From assembly GCF_001721645.1 (NCBI RefSeq), contig NZ_CP017141.1:2294001-2358000 (forward strand): a DNA stretch of 64,000 nucleotides, read 5' to 3'. The notes under the pieces are model-generated. The model was not told the DNA's origin. It searched no databases and worked only from the letters and a program-made list of their open reading frames with translations. This DNA comes from Pedobacter steynii. GTDB taxonomy: Bacteria > Bacteroidota > Bacteroidia > Sphingobacteriales > Sphingobacteriaceae. Position numbers and translations under genes: made by a program. Positions 44,001 through 54,038 of the stretch are shown here, in pieces. Position 1 is the stretch's first letter; the number at the start of each line of letters is the position of its first letter.

Positions 44001-44648
44001 ATGGGACTAATTACATGGGGAATCCTGGGTGGATTCCGAAAAAAGACAGGTGCCGTTGTTGGTGCCTTTTACAGGGGGCAGGATGTGATCCGCGCCATTC
44101 CAAGAAGTTCTACAAAAAGTAGGACCCAAGCGCAACAGATGCAGCGCTCAAAATTTGGTCTTGTTACCAAATATCTAAGTAGGTTCAGCTCCATTATTGA
44201 CACGGGGTATCCAAATGCTGGTAAGCGTACTAAAATGAATGAGGCTGTTGCCTATCATCTTAGAGCGGCGGTAACTGGTACGTTTCCCGATTATGAAATG
44301 GATCATTCCAAACTATTTTTCAGTCATGGAGCACGTGAATTCGCATTCGATGCGAAAGCAGTTGCATTGCCAAATCTGGAAGTGGAGTTTAACTGGAAAC
44401 ATGAAGGAAATGATCGTAAAAACATGAGTGCCAATGATACGGTAACGGTTGTTGTTTACGATCCGGAAACAGAGATCTGTATCACTGCAGAGAGCTTTGT
44501 AAAACGTTCTGCAAAGAAAGCAGTATTACAACTGCCCTCCATGTTGCTAGGAAATGAAGTTTATTGTTATCTGAGTGTGAACTCTGAAAGTAAACCTACA
44601 GTATCTTCAGAAACTCAATTTTTGGGTAAGGTTATCGTAGTAATGTAA
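44001..44648 (+). CDS. DUF6266 family protein (second copy)
   Basis: This 215-residue protein starts MGLITWGILGGFRKKTGAVV, followed by QQMQRSKFGLVTKYLS, the same family signatures as the gene at 39580. The C-terminal half is beta-rich (LEVEFNWKHEGND, VTVVVYDPETEICI). It begins a new unit after the terminator at 43807. The upstream region has a 12-bp direct repeat (43877 and 43931) and a GTTCTGTACAAAGAAC palindrome-like site at 43928. Confidence 0.85.
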   Translation: MGLITWGILGGFRKKTGAVVGAFYRGQDVIRAIPRSSTKSRTQAQQMQRSKFGLVTKYLSRFSSIIDTGYPNAGKRTKMNEAVAYHLRAAVTGTFPDYEMDHSKLFFSHGAREFAFDAKAVALPNLEVEFNWKHEGNDRKNMSANDTVTVVVYDPETEICITAESFVKRSAKKAVLQLPSMLLGNEVYCYLSVNSESKPTVSSETQFLGKVIVVM

Positions 44649-44651
44649 GGA

Positions 44652-44677
44652 AAATGGCCTGGGAAACCAGGCCATTT
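44652..44677 (+). terminator. Rho-independent terminator after DUF6266 gene
   Basis: An 11-bp perfect stem (AAATGGCCTGG with CCAGGCCATTT) and a GAAA tetraloop, followed by TCTATTT. It lies 4 bp after the stop of the DUF6266 gene. The DUF1016 gene starts 17 bp further on, so that gene may need its own promoter or read-through. Confidence 0.85.
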
Positions 44678-44694
44678 CTATTTAAAAAAATAGG

Positions 44695-45687
44695 ATGGCT
44701 ACAGCTAAAAGTCAGGATAAATATCAGGAGTTTCTATCAGGTCTTAAGACTGAAATTCAAACTGAACAGATGAAGTTTGTTCTTTCTGCAAATTCACAGA
44801 TGTTAAGACTATTCTGGTGGATTGGTCATGCCATTTTAAGGTATCGAAAAACTGAAGGTTGGGGCACAAAGATTATTCAGAGGCTTTCTGTTGACCTAAA
44901 GAAAGCTTTTCCTGATTTCAAAGGGAACTCAGAACGTAACCTAAAATATATGCGGGCTTTTGCCTTAGCATATCCTGTAGGTTTGGATGTTAAAAGCGGG
45001 AAAATTTCCTGGTACCATCATGTCACTTTACTCGACAAGGTAAAGGGAGAAAAATTGCGGAGGTTTTATATGGAGAAGGTAATAGAAAATGGTTGGAGCC
45101 GGGATACACTGGTCCATCAGATTTCTTCAGACCTGCATTTGAGGCAGGGTAAAATGCAACATAATTTTGCCAAAACGATGCCTGCTGGTAAAAGCGAACT
45201 GGTGGAGGTATTTTTCAAAGATCCTTATATTTTCGATTTCTTTGAACTACCTCAGGAAGCAATTGAAAGGGAGCTTGAAGCTGCCTTGGTGAATCATATT
45301 TATAGATTTCTACTGGAAATGGGCGATGGATTTGCCTTCCTGGGAAGGCAGGTTCAATTAGAGAAAGGTGGACAGAATTATTATCTGGATTTACTTTTTT
45401 ATCATACTAAATTGCATTGTCACGTCATTATGGAACTCAAAACGGGAGAATTTAAACCGGAGTATGTTGGTAAAATGAATTTCTACCTTTCTGCTTTTGA
45501 TGAAGATTATCGATCAGTTGAAGATGGGCCGGCAATCGGAATTATACTATGTAAAAGCAAGAATAAGGTTACAGCAGAATACGCGCTTAGGGATGTTAAT
45601 AATCCGATTGGAATTGCAGTATATAATTTGACTGACGCTATGCCTGGGAATTTGGAAATACCTTATATTACAACGGATGCGAATTAA
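44695..45687 (+). CDS. DUF1016/YhcG-family PD-(D/E)XK nuclease
   Basis: This 330-residue protein has the YhcG (DUF1016) layout. The N-terminal helical domain carries WWIGHAILRYRKTEGWG, RNLKYMRAFALAYP and WYHHVTLLDKV. The C-terminal nuclease domain carries GDGFAFLGRQVQLE, YYLDLLFYHTKLHCHVIMELK (D and ELK of the catalytic site) and GKMNFYLSAFDEDYR. Family members are predicted DNA nucleases linked to mobile-element and restriction loci. It starts just after a terminator and is 15 bp upstream of a metallophosphoesterase gene. Confidence 0.9.
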   Translation: MATAKSQDKYQEFLSGLKTEIQTEQMKFVLSANSQMLRLFWWIGHAILRYRKTEGWGTKIIQRLSVDLKKAFPDFKGNSERNLKYMRAFALAYPVGLDVKSGKISWYHHVTLLDKVKGEKLRRFYMEKVIENGWSRDTLVHQISSDLHLRQGKMQHNFAKTMPAGKSELVEVFFKDPYIFDFFELPQEAIERELEAALVNHIYRFLLEMGDGFAFLGRQVQLEKGGQNYYLDLLFYHTKLHCHVIMELKTGEFKPEYVGKMNFYLSAFDEDYRSVEDGPAIGIILCKSKNKVTAEYALRDVNNPIGIAVYNLTDAMPGNLEIPYITTDAN

Positions 45688-45702
45688 TGGCAATTTGAAC
45701 AA

Positions 45703-46449
45703 ATGAGGATACAGATTATAAGCGACCTACATCAGGAGTTTGGGATTTCAGACTTAAACTTTGAAAATGCGGATTTAGTTATTTTAGCAGGAGATACGAA
45801 TCTTGGAACAAAGGGGATTGAATGGGTTAAAAAATATATTCCGAACAAGCCTGTAATCTATATTCTTGGAAATCATGAATATTACAAGGGGACTTATCCA
45901 AATACACTTCATAAAATCATTAAGGCCTCAATTGACTCGAATGTAACAGTTCTTGAAAATAACAGAATTGAATTTGATGGAATAAGATTTCATGGGGCAA
46001 CCTTATGGACTGACTTTTCTTTATTTGGGAATCCGGTTGAATATGGAATGATCTGCCAGGGGAAAATGAATGACTATAAGAAAATCCGTAGAGATCCGTC
46101 TTATTCGAAACTGAGAACGATTGATACTTATAAGATCCACCAGATTTCGAAATCCTGGCTGGAGGAAAGCCTTGAGGAATCTAGCGGTTATAAGAATGTG
46201 GTCATTACCCATCACGCACCAAGTATAAATTCAGTGCCTGAGTTGTATAAAAATGACCCAGTATCTGCTGCTTATGCTTCTAATCTTGAAGAATTGATTT
46301 CAAGATATAAACCCATATATTGGATACACGGGCATATTCATACACCTGTAAGGTATAAAGTCGATCAGACAGAAATTGTATGCAATCCACATGGATACCT
46401 TAACGAAAAGTATAATGGTTATGAAAAGGAACTAATAATTGAAGTATAG
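45703..46449 (+). CDS. Metallophosphoesterase, calcineurin-like
   Basis: This 248-residue cytosolic protein has all the main motifs: ISDLHQEF near the start, LAGDTNLG, LGNHEYY, ITHHAPS and HGHIHTP. There is no signal peptide. It may act on nucleotides, phosphoesters or nucleic-acid ends. It is 15 bp after the DUF1016 nuclease gene on the same strand, which may mean a joint role in nucleic-acid processing. The exact substrate is not predictable. Confidence 0.88.
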   Translation: MRIQIISDLHQEFGISDLNFENADLVILAGDTNLGTKGIEWVKKYIPNKPVIYILGNHEYYKGTYPNTLHKIIKASIDSNVTVLENNRIEFDGIRFHGATLWTDFSLFGNPVEYGMICQGKMNDYKKIRRDPSYSKLRTIDTYKIHQISKSWLEESLEESSGYKNVVITHHAPSINSVPELYKNDPVSAAYASNLEELISRYKPIYWIHGHIHTPVRYKVDQTEIVCNPHGYLNEKYNGYEKELIIEV

Positions 46450-46581
46450 TATAATGACGATTATAAGTATCAAAAAAGAAATAAAATATACTTAAAGCTT
46501 TTTAATCTTGTTTATTTAATTTATTGAGATAAATATTTAACTTTAATTTGTTTTATTTATTAAATAGCTATAAGTTAGCCT

Positions 46582-47466
46582 ATGACAGTTACTGCTATAG
46601 GTTCCGGTACCATATCCCGATTCATCAATCCACTTACAGATTTTGGTTTTAAACATCTTTTGGGGAGCGAACCCAATAAAGACATCATGATTGAATTTCT
46701 AAATGCTATTTTTTCTGGACAAAAGAAGATTGTGGATTTGGTTTTTAGCCCTACGGAATATGCAGGAAGCACCGAGATGTATAGGAAAGTGTATTTCGAT
46801 CTGATGTGCACAGGGAGAGATGGCGATCAATTTATTATTGAAATGCAGTGCAGGAAACAGGAATTTTTTAGCGATCGATGTGTCTACTATTTATCCAGAT
46901 TAGTTAGCGAGCAGCTTCCTAAAGGAGAGTCCGATTGGAATACCCGGCTTAAGGAGGTTTATTTAATCGCGATATTGGAATTCAAATTCAATAACAATGA
47001 TGACGATAGATATTTGCATGATATCGCATTAATGAATAAAGATACCGGCAAACTTTTTTATGATAGGTTAGGGTTTAAATTCCTGGAATTATCTAACTTC
47101 GACAAAGAGGTACATGAATTAGTGTCAGATTTAGACAAGTGGTTTTATATTCTTAAAAACATGAGTCGGCTGGAAAAGATACCGTTATACCTCAATCAAG
47201 GAATCTTTAAAAAGTTATTTAAAATCGCAGAGGTGAGTAAATTAACAGAAGAGCAACGGAAACTTTATGAATCCAACTTAAAAGCAAAGTGGGATTATGA
47301 GAATAGTATCGCTTTTGCTAGTAAGGAGGCGAGAACTGAGGGTGAAGAGAAAGGACGGCAAGCAGGAATATTAATTGCTGCACAAAAATTCAAACAGACA
47401 GGGATACCTCCGGTTCAGATTTCGGAAACTCTTGGACTTTCGGTTGAAGAAATAGAAAAACTATAA
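46582..47466 (+). CDS. Rpn-family recombination-promoting nuclease / putative transposase
   Basis: This 294-residue protein belongs to the PD-(D/E)XK nuclease family transposase group (Rpn): RFINPLTDFGFKHLLG, then VYFDLMCTGRDGDQFIIEMQCR, which gives the D and E-x-Q active-site pattern, and FFSDRCVYYLSRL. The C-terminal region is helical and ends with a KEARTEGEEKGRQAG repeat typical of these proteins. Rpn nucleases promote RecA-independent recombination. It is probably a selfish or defence-linked gene. No terminal repeats were seen around it. Confidence 0.9.
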   Translation: MTVTAIGSGTISRFINPLTDFGFKHLLGSEPNKDIMIEFLNAIFSGQKKIVDLVFSPTEYAGSTEMYRKVYFDLMCTGRDGDQFIIEMQCRKQEFFSDRCVYYLSRLVSEQLPKGESDWNTRLKEVYLIAILEFKFNNNDDDRYLHDIALMNKDTGKLFYDRLGFKFLELSNFDKEVHELVSDLDKWFYILKNMSRLEKIPLYLNQGIFKKLFKIAEVSKLTEEQRKLYESNLKAKWDYENSIAFASKEARTEGEEKGRQAGILIAAQKFKQTGIPPVQISETLGLSVEEIEKL

Positions 47467-47485
47467 CTATTCTGATCTCTATAAT

Positions 47486-48310
47486 ATGTATAAATATCCA
47501 ATTCTGTATTTACTGATATTCATTTGCAGTTTTGCCAAATCGCAAAATATTTATACTGCTTTACAATTGAATCAGGAAAGAGAATATAAAACTCGTAAAC
47601 CTAAAAAGATATTGGAACACAATACTTTCTACAATGATTCGGGTAAGGATATTTTTAAAAGTGTTAAAATATTTGATGATTCAGGTATGCTCTTAACGGA
47701 AGACAGATTTGACAAAGACGGGGCAATGTCTGCTAAACTGACTTATAAAAATGATACTGTAAATAGAGTTGTTTTATCAAGGATCTTTGAAAGATGGACT
47801 AGAATTGGTCGCTTTTTGGAAACTGCAACCTATAAATATTCCCCAACAAATGCCTTAATCAGTATTTCTGATAGCGCCGAAAACGGGAGTCTAATTAGCT
47901 TTTCTGAAATAACCGTTAATGACCAGGGGCATCCGATAGCATTAAAACTATTTGATGGAAAGGGCAATCAATTTGGTGTAGAACGGGCAACTTATATATA
48001 CGATAAGAACATGGTGATTACTACTGTTTTCAATCCGAACAATGAGTTGTTATCCACGAATACCACAAAAATAAGCTTTAAAAATGCCAGTAAATTTCCA
48101 TTAGCTGAAGAGCTATACAACGATAAGGGAGATTTGATATCCGGGATGAGAAAAACTTATACAGGCCTGGAGAATTCCCATGAAAGTGAATATACCTACG
48201 ATTTGTATGGGAATTGTACAGAATCGCGGAATTACTTAATCAAGTCAAAAGGAAAGGGGAAAACTAAACGTATCATTCAAAGCGTTTTTAAAAAGGAGTA
48301 TTCTTACTAA
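47486..48310 (+). CDS. Exported protein of unknown function
   Basis: This 274-residue protein has a signal peptide (LYLLIFICSFAKSQ, cleavage near 19-20). The mature protein is a series of strand-turn-strand units with YDKNMV, YNDKGDLI and YDLYGNC, reminiscent of repeats in wall-associated or RHS-like proteins, but no family could be assigned. It follows the Rpn gene by 20 bp on the same strand. Confidence 0.6.
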   Translation: MYKYPILYLLIFICSFAKSQNIYTALQLNQEREYKTRKPKKILEHNTFYNDSGKDIFKSVKIFDDSGMLLTEDRFDKDGAMSAKLTYKNDTVNRVVLSRIFERWTRIGRFLETATYKYSPTNALISISDSAENGSLISFSEITVNDQGHPIALKLFDGKGNQFGVERATYIYDKNMVITTVFNPNNELLSTNTTKISFKNASKFPLAEELYNDKGDLISGMRKTYTGLENSHESEYTYDLYGNCTESRNYLIKSKGKGKTKRIIQSVFKKEYSY

Positions 48311-48349
48311 TCATTGTATCTCTACGTATTTCTGTTGTCATATCAATAT

Positions 48350-49702
48350 CTAATTCTCTAGTAGCAAGCTTAATACATTGGTTTGCTGCCAAAATACAAG
48401 CAATAAACTCAATAATAAGCAATACCAGAGGATATCCGTTGGCTGCTTTGGCTTAAGCCAGAACAGCAGAATGGCGAAAATAGGAGTGCCAATCAGGTAA
48501 CTCAAAAACAGAATAAAGACCTGTATGAAAGCAGGAGAATAATTATCAGGGATTATTGTCGAAATAACCAATTGTATAAACCAGGTTAGAATTGGTAGTC
48601 CCAGACAAATTAAAACCTTGTGCCAGGTTTTCATGTCTGTTACATCATTCGGATTGTTTTTGTAGTTTTTCCTCAATCGTATCACGATTGCAATGCAAAG
48701 TCCAAGCAGCAGTGCAAGCTGAGCTCCTTTAAATATGCTGGTCTCTTTTCTGGTATTTACGCTTTTTGAAGAAGTTAGCTTAGACGAGGTAAATTCTTCG
48801 ATCCGGGTGGTTTCTCCTTTATCAAAGGTCTTTTTGATGATGGCGTTCCGGGATGGATCAACAAATGTCCAGACAGAATCCTCTATGCCATTTTTAAATT
48901 GACCATCGATCAGAACCTGATCCTGATTTTTTCTTAAAAATTTCCCATGCAGACGGCTTCCTTTAAACATCAGATAATCCTGATAACGGGCTGTTTTTAT
49001 GGTCAAATGGTTGACCTGTTCAGGAGAGATCAAAGGATATTGAACATTCAATTCTGCCAGAACTCTTTGCTCCAGATCTTTCAAAACCTGGTTCTTATTA
49101 AAATCATCATACTTTACAGGTTCTCGGCCTATCCCGATTTGATCCACCTGAACAGCAAGTAAGGTATCAACCTTATAAAACTTGATGCCCGGATCTACAA
49201 AGTTAGTATCTGGTAAATGCTTTGGCGACGGAAACAATACATATTGTGGTTGCTCAAAATATAATGACGGCCGTGGCATAGAGGTGGCACAAAACGAGAA
49301 GAAGGCAACCAGCCCTACGAGCTGTGGATTGAAATAGCTTCTTTTTGGAGGGCGAGATTGCAAATGCCAGCTCACTGGTAAAACGATCAATGCAAACAGA
49401 TCGTTAGGGTCTATTGTTCGGTCAATTGGAAATACATATAGGCTAAACAGTTGAATGAACGGATCTGAATAACTGCTTTTCCAATAGATGAAAAATAAGG
49501 CAGTCAAAATGTATACCGTCTGTTTTCTCTTAGGGAATAAGACCGACCAGAATATAGGGAAAATAAATAATCCGCAGAGGTCTGAAAGTTTTCCGGTTAG
49601 CGAATTGTGAAAAGCTGATTTGAAGTAAAAATCGTTAAGCAGCAACAGAAATAAACAGATAAGGAACGGAGTCGAAGTTAGCGGTTTGAGGTTTGTTGAC
49701 AT
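48350..49702 (-). CDS. Large membrane protein of unknown function
   Basis: This 450-residue protein has an N-terminal cluster of transmembrane helices (PFLICLFLLLLNDF; DLCGLFIFPIFWSVLF; TVYILTALFFIYW; NDLFALIVLPVSW). A central periplasmic domain at about 145-320 includes GQFKNGIEDSVWTFVDP, similar to MORN-type repeats. Four further C-terminal helices end the protein. No family is recognised. It is convergent with the exported-protein gene at 47486 and is transcribed away from its other neighbours. Confidence 0.65.
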   Translation of the reverse strand: MSTNLKPLTSTPFLICLFLLLLNDFYFKSAFHNSLTGKLSDLCGLFIFPIFWSVLFPKRKQTVYILTALFFIYWKSSYSDPFIQLFSLYVFPIDRTIDPNDLFALIVLPVSWHLQSRPPKRSYFNPQLVGLVAFFSFCATSMPRPSLYFEQPQYVLFPSPKHLPDTNFVDPGIKFYKVDTLLAVQVDQIGIGREPVKYDDFNKNQVLKDLEQRVLAELNVQYPLISPEQVNHLTIKTARYQDYLMFKGSRLHGKFLRKNQDQVLIDGQFKNGIEDSVWTFVDPSRNAIIKKTFDKGETTRIEEFTSSKLTSSKSVNTRKETSIFKGAQLALLLGLCIAIVIRLRKNYKNNPNDVTDMKTWHKVLICLGLPILTWFIQLVISTIIPDNYSPAFIQVFILFLSYLIGTPIFAILLFWLKPKQPTDILWYCLLLSLLLVFWQQTNVLSLLLEN

Positions 49703-49857
49703 GCCTGATTTTTTAGCTTCGATAATTAATACTCAAAACAAATTTTAGTAACCCTCAGGGATTTGGTTAAAACACTTTGTAAATCTGTTTGTTTATCTGT
49801 CTGTATTAAAGACTTAAACAATAACCAGATGATTAACGTAATCTAAATTATATAAAA

Positions 49858-50160
49858 ATGAGCGAAGCATTTAACATTAAAGTAGGGTACGGCGAAAAGG
49901 AGGTGACTTTGACCATTCTTCCGGATTCGAAAGGTAATTATAAAGTGATTTATTATGGAGGCATAATGGGCGGTGTTTTCTATAAAGATGGGGATTGGGA
50001 GCTGATCAGTGTGGAAGAACTGGAAGCTGGTGATCTTCCGGTTTATATTCCAGATTTAAAAGGAGAGCGACTGGAAATTGTGCTGGACGAATTTATAGTC
50101 AATGCAATCGGAGATGAAATTGAATTGTACTATGATGGAAATCCGCAATTGAAAAACTAG
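49858..50160 (+). CDS. Small 100-aa cytosolic protein of unknown function
   Basis: The product is acidic and beta-rich (VTLTILPDSKGNYKVIYYGG, DGDWELISVEELE, LEIVLDEFIVNAIG). It has no recognised family. A 155-bp AT-rich upstream region precedes the ATG. It is convergent with the DNA glycosylase gene. Confidence 0.65.
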   Translation: MSEAFNIKVGYGEKEVTLTILPDSKGNYKVIYYGGIMGGVFYKDGDWELISVEELEAGDLPVYIPDLKGERLEIVLDEFIVNAIGDEIELYYDGNPQLKN

Positions 50161-50199
50161 ACGGGCAAATTTGCCTGAAGTTACCCTTCTGTTATATGA

Positions 50200-50940
50200 T
50201 TACGTGGATTTAACAGGTTTCTGGCAAATGCTACAAAAAAAAGTCCTTCTGTTGGTCTTTCCGAGGTACAGCTTTTCTATCGGATGACCAAGAGGGCATA
50301 TCTTTTTGGTGTGTACCAGCCAGTGTTTTTTCAGGACATATGCTTTCTTCCATTCCAGAAAATCAAAACTATATTGCCTGGCTTCTTTGATCAGTGCGCT
50401 CAGTTTAACTGGCGAAATTGCATTTACCTTAGTTAAAGGGTGTACGCGTGTACGGTAAAGAACTTCGTTTTTAATGATGTTCCCGACACCTGAAAATATA
50501 TTTTGATCTAGCAGGATATCACAAATCAGGGATTCTTCTTTTTGTTTGATTTTCTTCCTGGCCAGTCGGGGGTTCCACTGATCAGACATGACATCGGCAG
50601 ACCAGTCGTAGGTATCATCCGGATTACCTTCAATAAATTTTAAAGAACAGGTGTAAAAATTAAGTTCCGCATTTTCAAAGATCAGGCTCAGCCGGACCGG
50701 GGTTTCTTTACGTTCATTAATGCGGTAAGTACCAAACATCATGAAATGCACCCGAAGGCTGAACCCTTCAAAGCAGATTAGGAAATGCTTTCCCCAACTC
50801 CTGAAAGCCAGCAGGGTTTTGCCGGACATTCTTGCGGCATCGATGCTGGTATTACCCAGGACTGCCAATACTTTAGTGCCCTCGAGTTGGAGTGGCTGCA
50901 CTTGTTCTTTAAGTATAACTATTGATGGACCTTCTGGCAT
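50200..50940 (-). CDS. Formamidopyrimidine-DNA glycosylase / endonuclease VIII family
   Basis: This protein has 246 residues. I set the start at the ATG at 50940 because the enzyme uses the N-terminal Pro (M-PEGPS) as catalytic nucleophile with Glu, and this motif must begin the chain. The frame stays open upstream to 51258, but that extension is antisense noise. Further landmarks are the helix-two-turn-helix segment (LICDILLDQNIFSGVGNIIKNEVLYR) and a C-terminal zinc finger (CPLGH ... FFCSIC). It excises oxidised bases. The neighbouring DUF892 and catalase genes fit an oxidative-stress theme. Confidence 0.92.
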   Translation of the reverse strand: MPEGPSIVILKEQVQPLQLEGTKVLAVLGNTSIDAARMSGKTLLAFRSWGKHFLICFEGFSLRVHFMMFGTYRINERKETPVRLSLIFENAELNFYTCSLKFIEGNPDDTYDWSADVMSDQWNPRLARKKIKQKEESLICDILLDQNIFSGVGNIIKNEVLYRTRVHPLTKVNAISPVKLSALIKEARQYSFDFLEWKKAYVLKKHWLVHTKKICPLGHPIEKLYLGKTNRRTFFCSICQKPVKST

Positions 50941-51145
50941 GTTTTTTATTTTTTGTGACCCCGAGCCAGGGAGGGTGTTTGTGTTGGACTTGCTTAAACA
51001 AAAAATAAGTAACCTTAAATTTTGTTTAGTAATAGATTGATAAACAGATGAATGTGATGTTTGTTTTAAAAAATAAAACCTTTTATTTTTTAAAACAAAC
51101 CCTTTTTGAAAAGGTTTATATAACACATTACCTAAAAATAGAATT

Positions 51146-51706
51146 ATGGAAACTACTGCAAAAACACAAGCAAAGAAGAAATCAAAAGCTTCTGGGTTGA
51201 CTGGGAAAATGAAAGATTCAGAATTCCATGAATTTTTTGTTGATGAGTTAAAAGACATTTATTGGGCAGAGAAAAATCTGGTAAAAGCTTTGCCTAAAAT
51301 GAAGAAGGCTTCTACCAGCCCGGAACTTGCAGCCGCATTTGAAAAACATACAGGAGAGACTCAGACACATATTGAAACACTGGAAAAAGTGTTTGCTTTA
51401 CTGGAGGAAAAACCTGTTGCCAAGAAATGTGATGCAATGGCGGGTTTATTGGAAGAGGCCAATGGTGTAATTGAAGATACGGAAGAAGGAACGATGGTAA
51501 GAGACGCCGGATTAATCCTTGCCGCTCAGAAAGTAGAACACTATGAAATTGGTACTTATGGTACACTGCGGACATTTGCTGAATGTATGGGACATACGGA
51601 AGTAATGGATTTGCTTCAGCAAACGTTGGATAACGAGAAAGCAACAGATGTAGCTTTAACGGAAGTGGCGGTAGCTTCAATTAATGAAGCAGCTGCAGCA
51701 GAATAA
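51146..51706 (+). CDS. DUF892 (YciE/YciF-like) ferritin-like protein
   Basis: This 186-residue protein has a Lys-rich N-terminal tail (AKTQAKKKSKASG) and a four-helix bundle: FVDELKDIYWAEKNLVKALPKM, THIETLEKVFALLE, AQKVEHYEIGTYGTLRTFAE and MDLLQQTLDNEKATD. Carboxylates and His residues on these helices could bind a di-iron centre. The family is linked to stress response in bacteria. A 9-bp inverted repeat (AAACCTTTT, AAAAGGTTT) lies at 51076-51117 just upstream and may be regulatory. Confidence 0.9.
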   Translation: METTAKTQAKKKSKASGLTGKMKDSEFHEFFVDELKDIYWAEKNLVKALPKMKKASTSPELAAAFEKHTGETQTHIETLEKVFALLEEKPVAKKCDAMAGLLEEANGVIEDTEEGTMVRDAGLILAAQKVEHYEIGTYGTLRTFAECMGHTEVMDLLQQTLDNEKATDVALTEVAVASINEAAAAE

Positions 51707-51793
51707 TTTTCGCACGATCATACTGAGCCTGGATATTTTATCCGGGCTCATTTGTTTATTACACACCTATACCTAACTGATTCCTGACTCGCT

Positions 51794-53935
51794 ATGAAAA
51801 AACCGACAGTACCCAAAGGAAGTTCAAAAAAAGAAGACCTAATCCCTGATACAAGTGACGGAACAGGCAAACTTCTGACTACAAATCAGGGTTTAAAAAT
51901 TAATGACGACCAAAACTCGCTGAAGGCGGGAGAACGTGGAGCCACCCTGCTGGAAGATTTTATCCTCAGAGAAAAAATCACACACTTTGATCATGAACGG
52001 ATTCCGGAGCGAATTGTACATGCCAGAGGATCTGGAACTCACGGAGTATTTCAATTGTATAAGCCTCAGTCTGCTTATACCAAAGCAGGCTTTTTAAATG
52101 ATACGAATATAGAAACACCGGTTTTTGTTAGATTTTCTACAGTGGCCGGCTCGAGGGGATCTACTGATCTTGCCAGAGATGTGAGAGGGTTTTCTGTAAA
52201 ATTTTATACACAGGAAGGCATTTACGACCTGGTTGGCAATAACATGCCGATCTTCTTTATTCAGGATGCAATTAAATTCCCGGATCTTGTTCATGCGGTT
52301 AAGCCGGAACCAAATCATGAAATGCCACAGGCTGCTTCTGCACATGATACATTCTGGGATTTTATTTCATTGATGCCGGAATCTACACATATGGTGATGT
52401 GGCTGATGTCTGACCGGGCGATCCCCCGCAGTTATAGAATGATGGAGGGATTTGGAGTACATACTTTTCGCCTGATCAATGAAGAAGGAAAATCTCATTT
52501 TGTTAAATTTCATTGGAAACCATTGTTGGGTGTACATTCGGTAGCCTGGAATGAAGCCCAAAAAATTTCAGGAAATGATCCTGATTTTCACCGTCGTGAT
52601 CTTTGGGAGGCCATTGAGGCAGGAGCATTTCCGGAATGGGAATTGGGGATTCAGGTGATTCCTGAAGAGGATGAGCATAAGTTCGATTTTGACTTACTTG
52701 ATCCTACTAAATTAGTACCGGAAGAATTGGTGCCGGTGCAGCGGATTGGAAAAATGACGCTGAACCGAAATCCGGATAATTTCTTTGCAGAAACGGAGCA
52801 GGTGGCTTTTCATCCGGGGCACATTGTTCCTGGAATAGATTTTACAAATGATCCGTTATTACAGGGACGTCTTTTCTCTTATACCGATACTCAGCTATCC
52901 AGGTTGGGAGGACCGAATTTTCACGAGATTCCAATCAACAGGCCAATATCACCGGTTTATAATAATCAAAGGGATGGGCATATGCGGCAAACGATTGATG
53001 CGGGACGAACCAGTTATCAGCCGAACAGCATCAATGGGAATTCACCGTTGCAGGCTAAAGTTTCGGAAGGCGGTTTCAGCTCGTATCAGGAAAGAATTGA
53101 TGCGAAAAAGATCAGAGAACGTAGTCGCAGCTTTTTTGATCATTTTAGTCAGGCCAGCCTTTTTTATAACAGTCAGTCGGAAATAGAAAAAAATCACCTG
53201 GTAGATGCATTCCGTTTTGAGTTGGGAAAAGTGGAGATCGAAGAAATTAGAAAGCGCATGTTGGGCATTCTGACACAGGTAGATGCCGGATTGGCTAAAC
53301 GTGTAGCAGAAGGACTTGGATTAGAGGTTCCGTCTGGCCCGCAAAAACCGGTTAACCATGGGGTTCCGGCGGATGCAGATCAGCAGAAATATGAGCCTGT
53401 TAAGGGAAAAAGTACGCTGAAATCCAGTGCTGCATTGAGCATGAAGGATACACCAAAAGACACGATAAAGAGTAGAAAAATTGCAATTCTGGCTACCGAT
53501 GGGGTTAACGGAACGGAACTCAATGCTTATAAGAAAGCCTTGGAGGCTGCGGGTGCAATGGCAAAAATTGTAGCTACCCATAATGGGCATATCAAGGATG
53601 ATGCTGGAAAAATGCTCAAAGTAGACTTTACATTCCTGACCACAGCATCTGTTTTATTTGATGCCGTGTATGTTCCCGGAGGAAAAAAATCTGTAGCGGC
53701 GTTATTGACAGAAGCAGATGCCATTCACTTTGTGGAAGAAGCTTTCAGGCATTGTAAAGCCATTGCGGCAAACGCAGATGGAGTTCAGCTATTGGAGCAT
53801 TCAAAAATCCCTCTAAAAGACAAAAATGCTGCTCAGAATGGGGTGTTATTAAACAAGACGGCCAGGGATTTTGAAGAGGCAATTAAACAACATCGCTTTT
53901 GGGAACGGGAGAAACCCGCAAAAATTCCTGCGTAA
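51794..53935 (+). CDS. katE: Catalase HPII-type, large-subunit monofunctional
   Basis: This 713-residue protein matches large-subunit clade II catalases. The distal heme region is [16 protein letters not shown] with the catalytic His, the Asn lies in [15 protein letters not shown], and the proximal Tyr lies in [22 protein letters not shown]. The C-terminal extension (about 560 onward: [20 protein letters not shown] ... VYVPGGKKS) is the flavodoxin/DJ-1-like domain that distinguishes HPII. It removes hydrogen peroxide in the cytosol. It is the 5' neighbour of DUF2383 and ankyrin genes in the opposite orientation. Confidence 0.97.
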   Translation: MKKPTVPKGSSKKEDLIPDTSDGTGKLLTTNQGLKINDDQNSLKAGERGATLLEDFILREKITHFDHERIPERIVHARGSGTHGVFQLYKPQSAYTKAGFLNDTNIETPVFVRFSTVAGSRGSTDLARDVRGFSVKFYTQEGIYDLVGNNMPIFFIQDAIKFPDLVHAVKPEPNHEMPQAASAHDTFWDFISLMPESTHMVMWLMSDRAIPRSYRMMEGFGVHTFRLINEEGKSHFVKFHWKPLLGVHSVAWNEAQKISGNDPDFHRRDLWEAIEAGAFPEWELGIQVIPEEDEHKFDFDLLDPTKLVPEELVPVQRIGKMTLNRNPDNFFAETEQVAFHPGHIVPGIDFTNDPLLQGRLFSYTDTQLSRLGGPNFHEIPINRPISPVYNNQRDGHMRQTIDAGRTSYQPNSINGNSPLQAKVSEGGFSSYQERIDAKKIRERSRSFFDHFSQASLFYNSQSEIEKNHLVDAFRFELGKVEIEEIRKRMLGILTQVDAGLAKRVAEGLGLEVPSGPQKPVNHGVPADADQQKYEPVKGKSTLKSSAALSMKDTPKDTIKSRKIAILATDGVNGTELNAYKKALEAAGAMAKIVATHNGHIKDDAGKMLKVDFTFLTTASVLFDAVYVPGGKKSVAALLTEADAIHFVEEAFRHCKAIAANADGVQLLEHSKIPLKDKNAAQNGVLLNKTARDFEEAIKQHRFWEREKPAKIPA

Positions 53936-53961
53936 AAAAGGTTCAGGAAGGGAGGCGAAGT

Positions 53962-54004
53962 AAACAAAAGGAGGTATCATAATTTATGATACCTCCTTTT
54001 GTTT
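53962..54004. terminator. Bidirectional terminator between katE and the DUF2383 gene
   Basis: A 20-bp stem (AAACAAAAGGAGGTATCATA with its complement) and a short loop lies between the convergent katE and DUF2383 genes. A-rich and T-rich flanks on the two sides let it end transcripts from both directions. Confidence 0.9.
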
Positions 54005-54038
54005 TTATCGGATAGATTCTTCTTTAAAGAATGCCCAA

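Noticed and set aside
46450-46581. Inverted repeats of an insertion sequence around the Rpn gene
   Set aside because: The AT-rich stretch upstream has no matching inverted partner after 47466 and no target duplication.
50941-51258. N-terminal extension of the DNA glycosylase gene
   Set aside because: The enzyme needs its catalytic Pro at position 2 (MPEGPS at 50940). The longer version overlaps the DUF892 start antisense and would bury the nucleophile.
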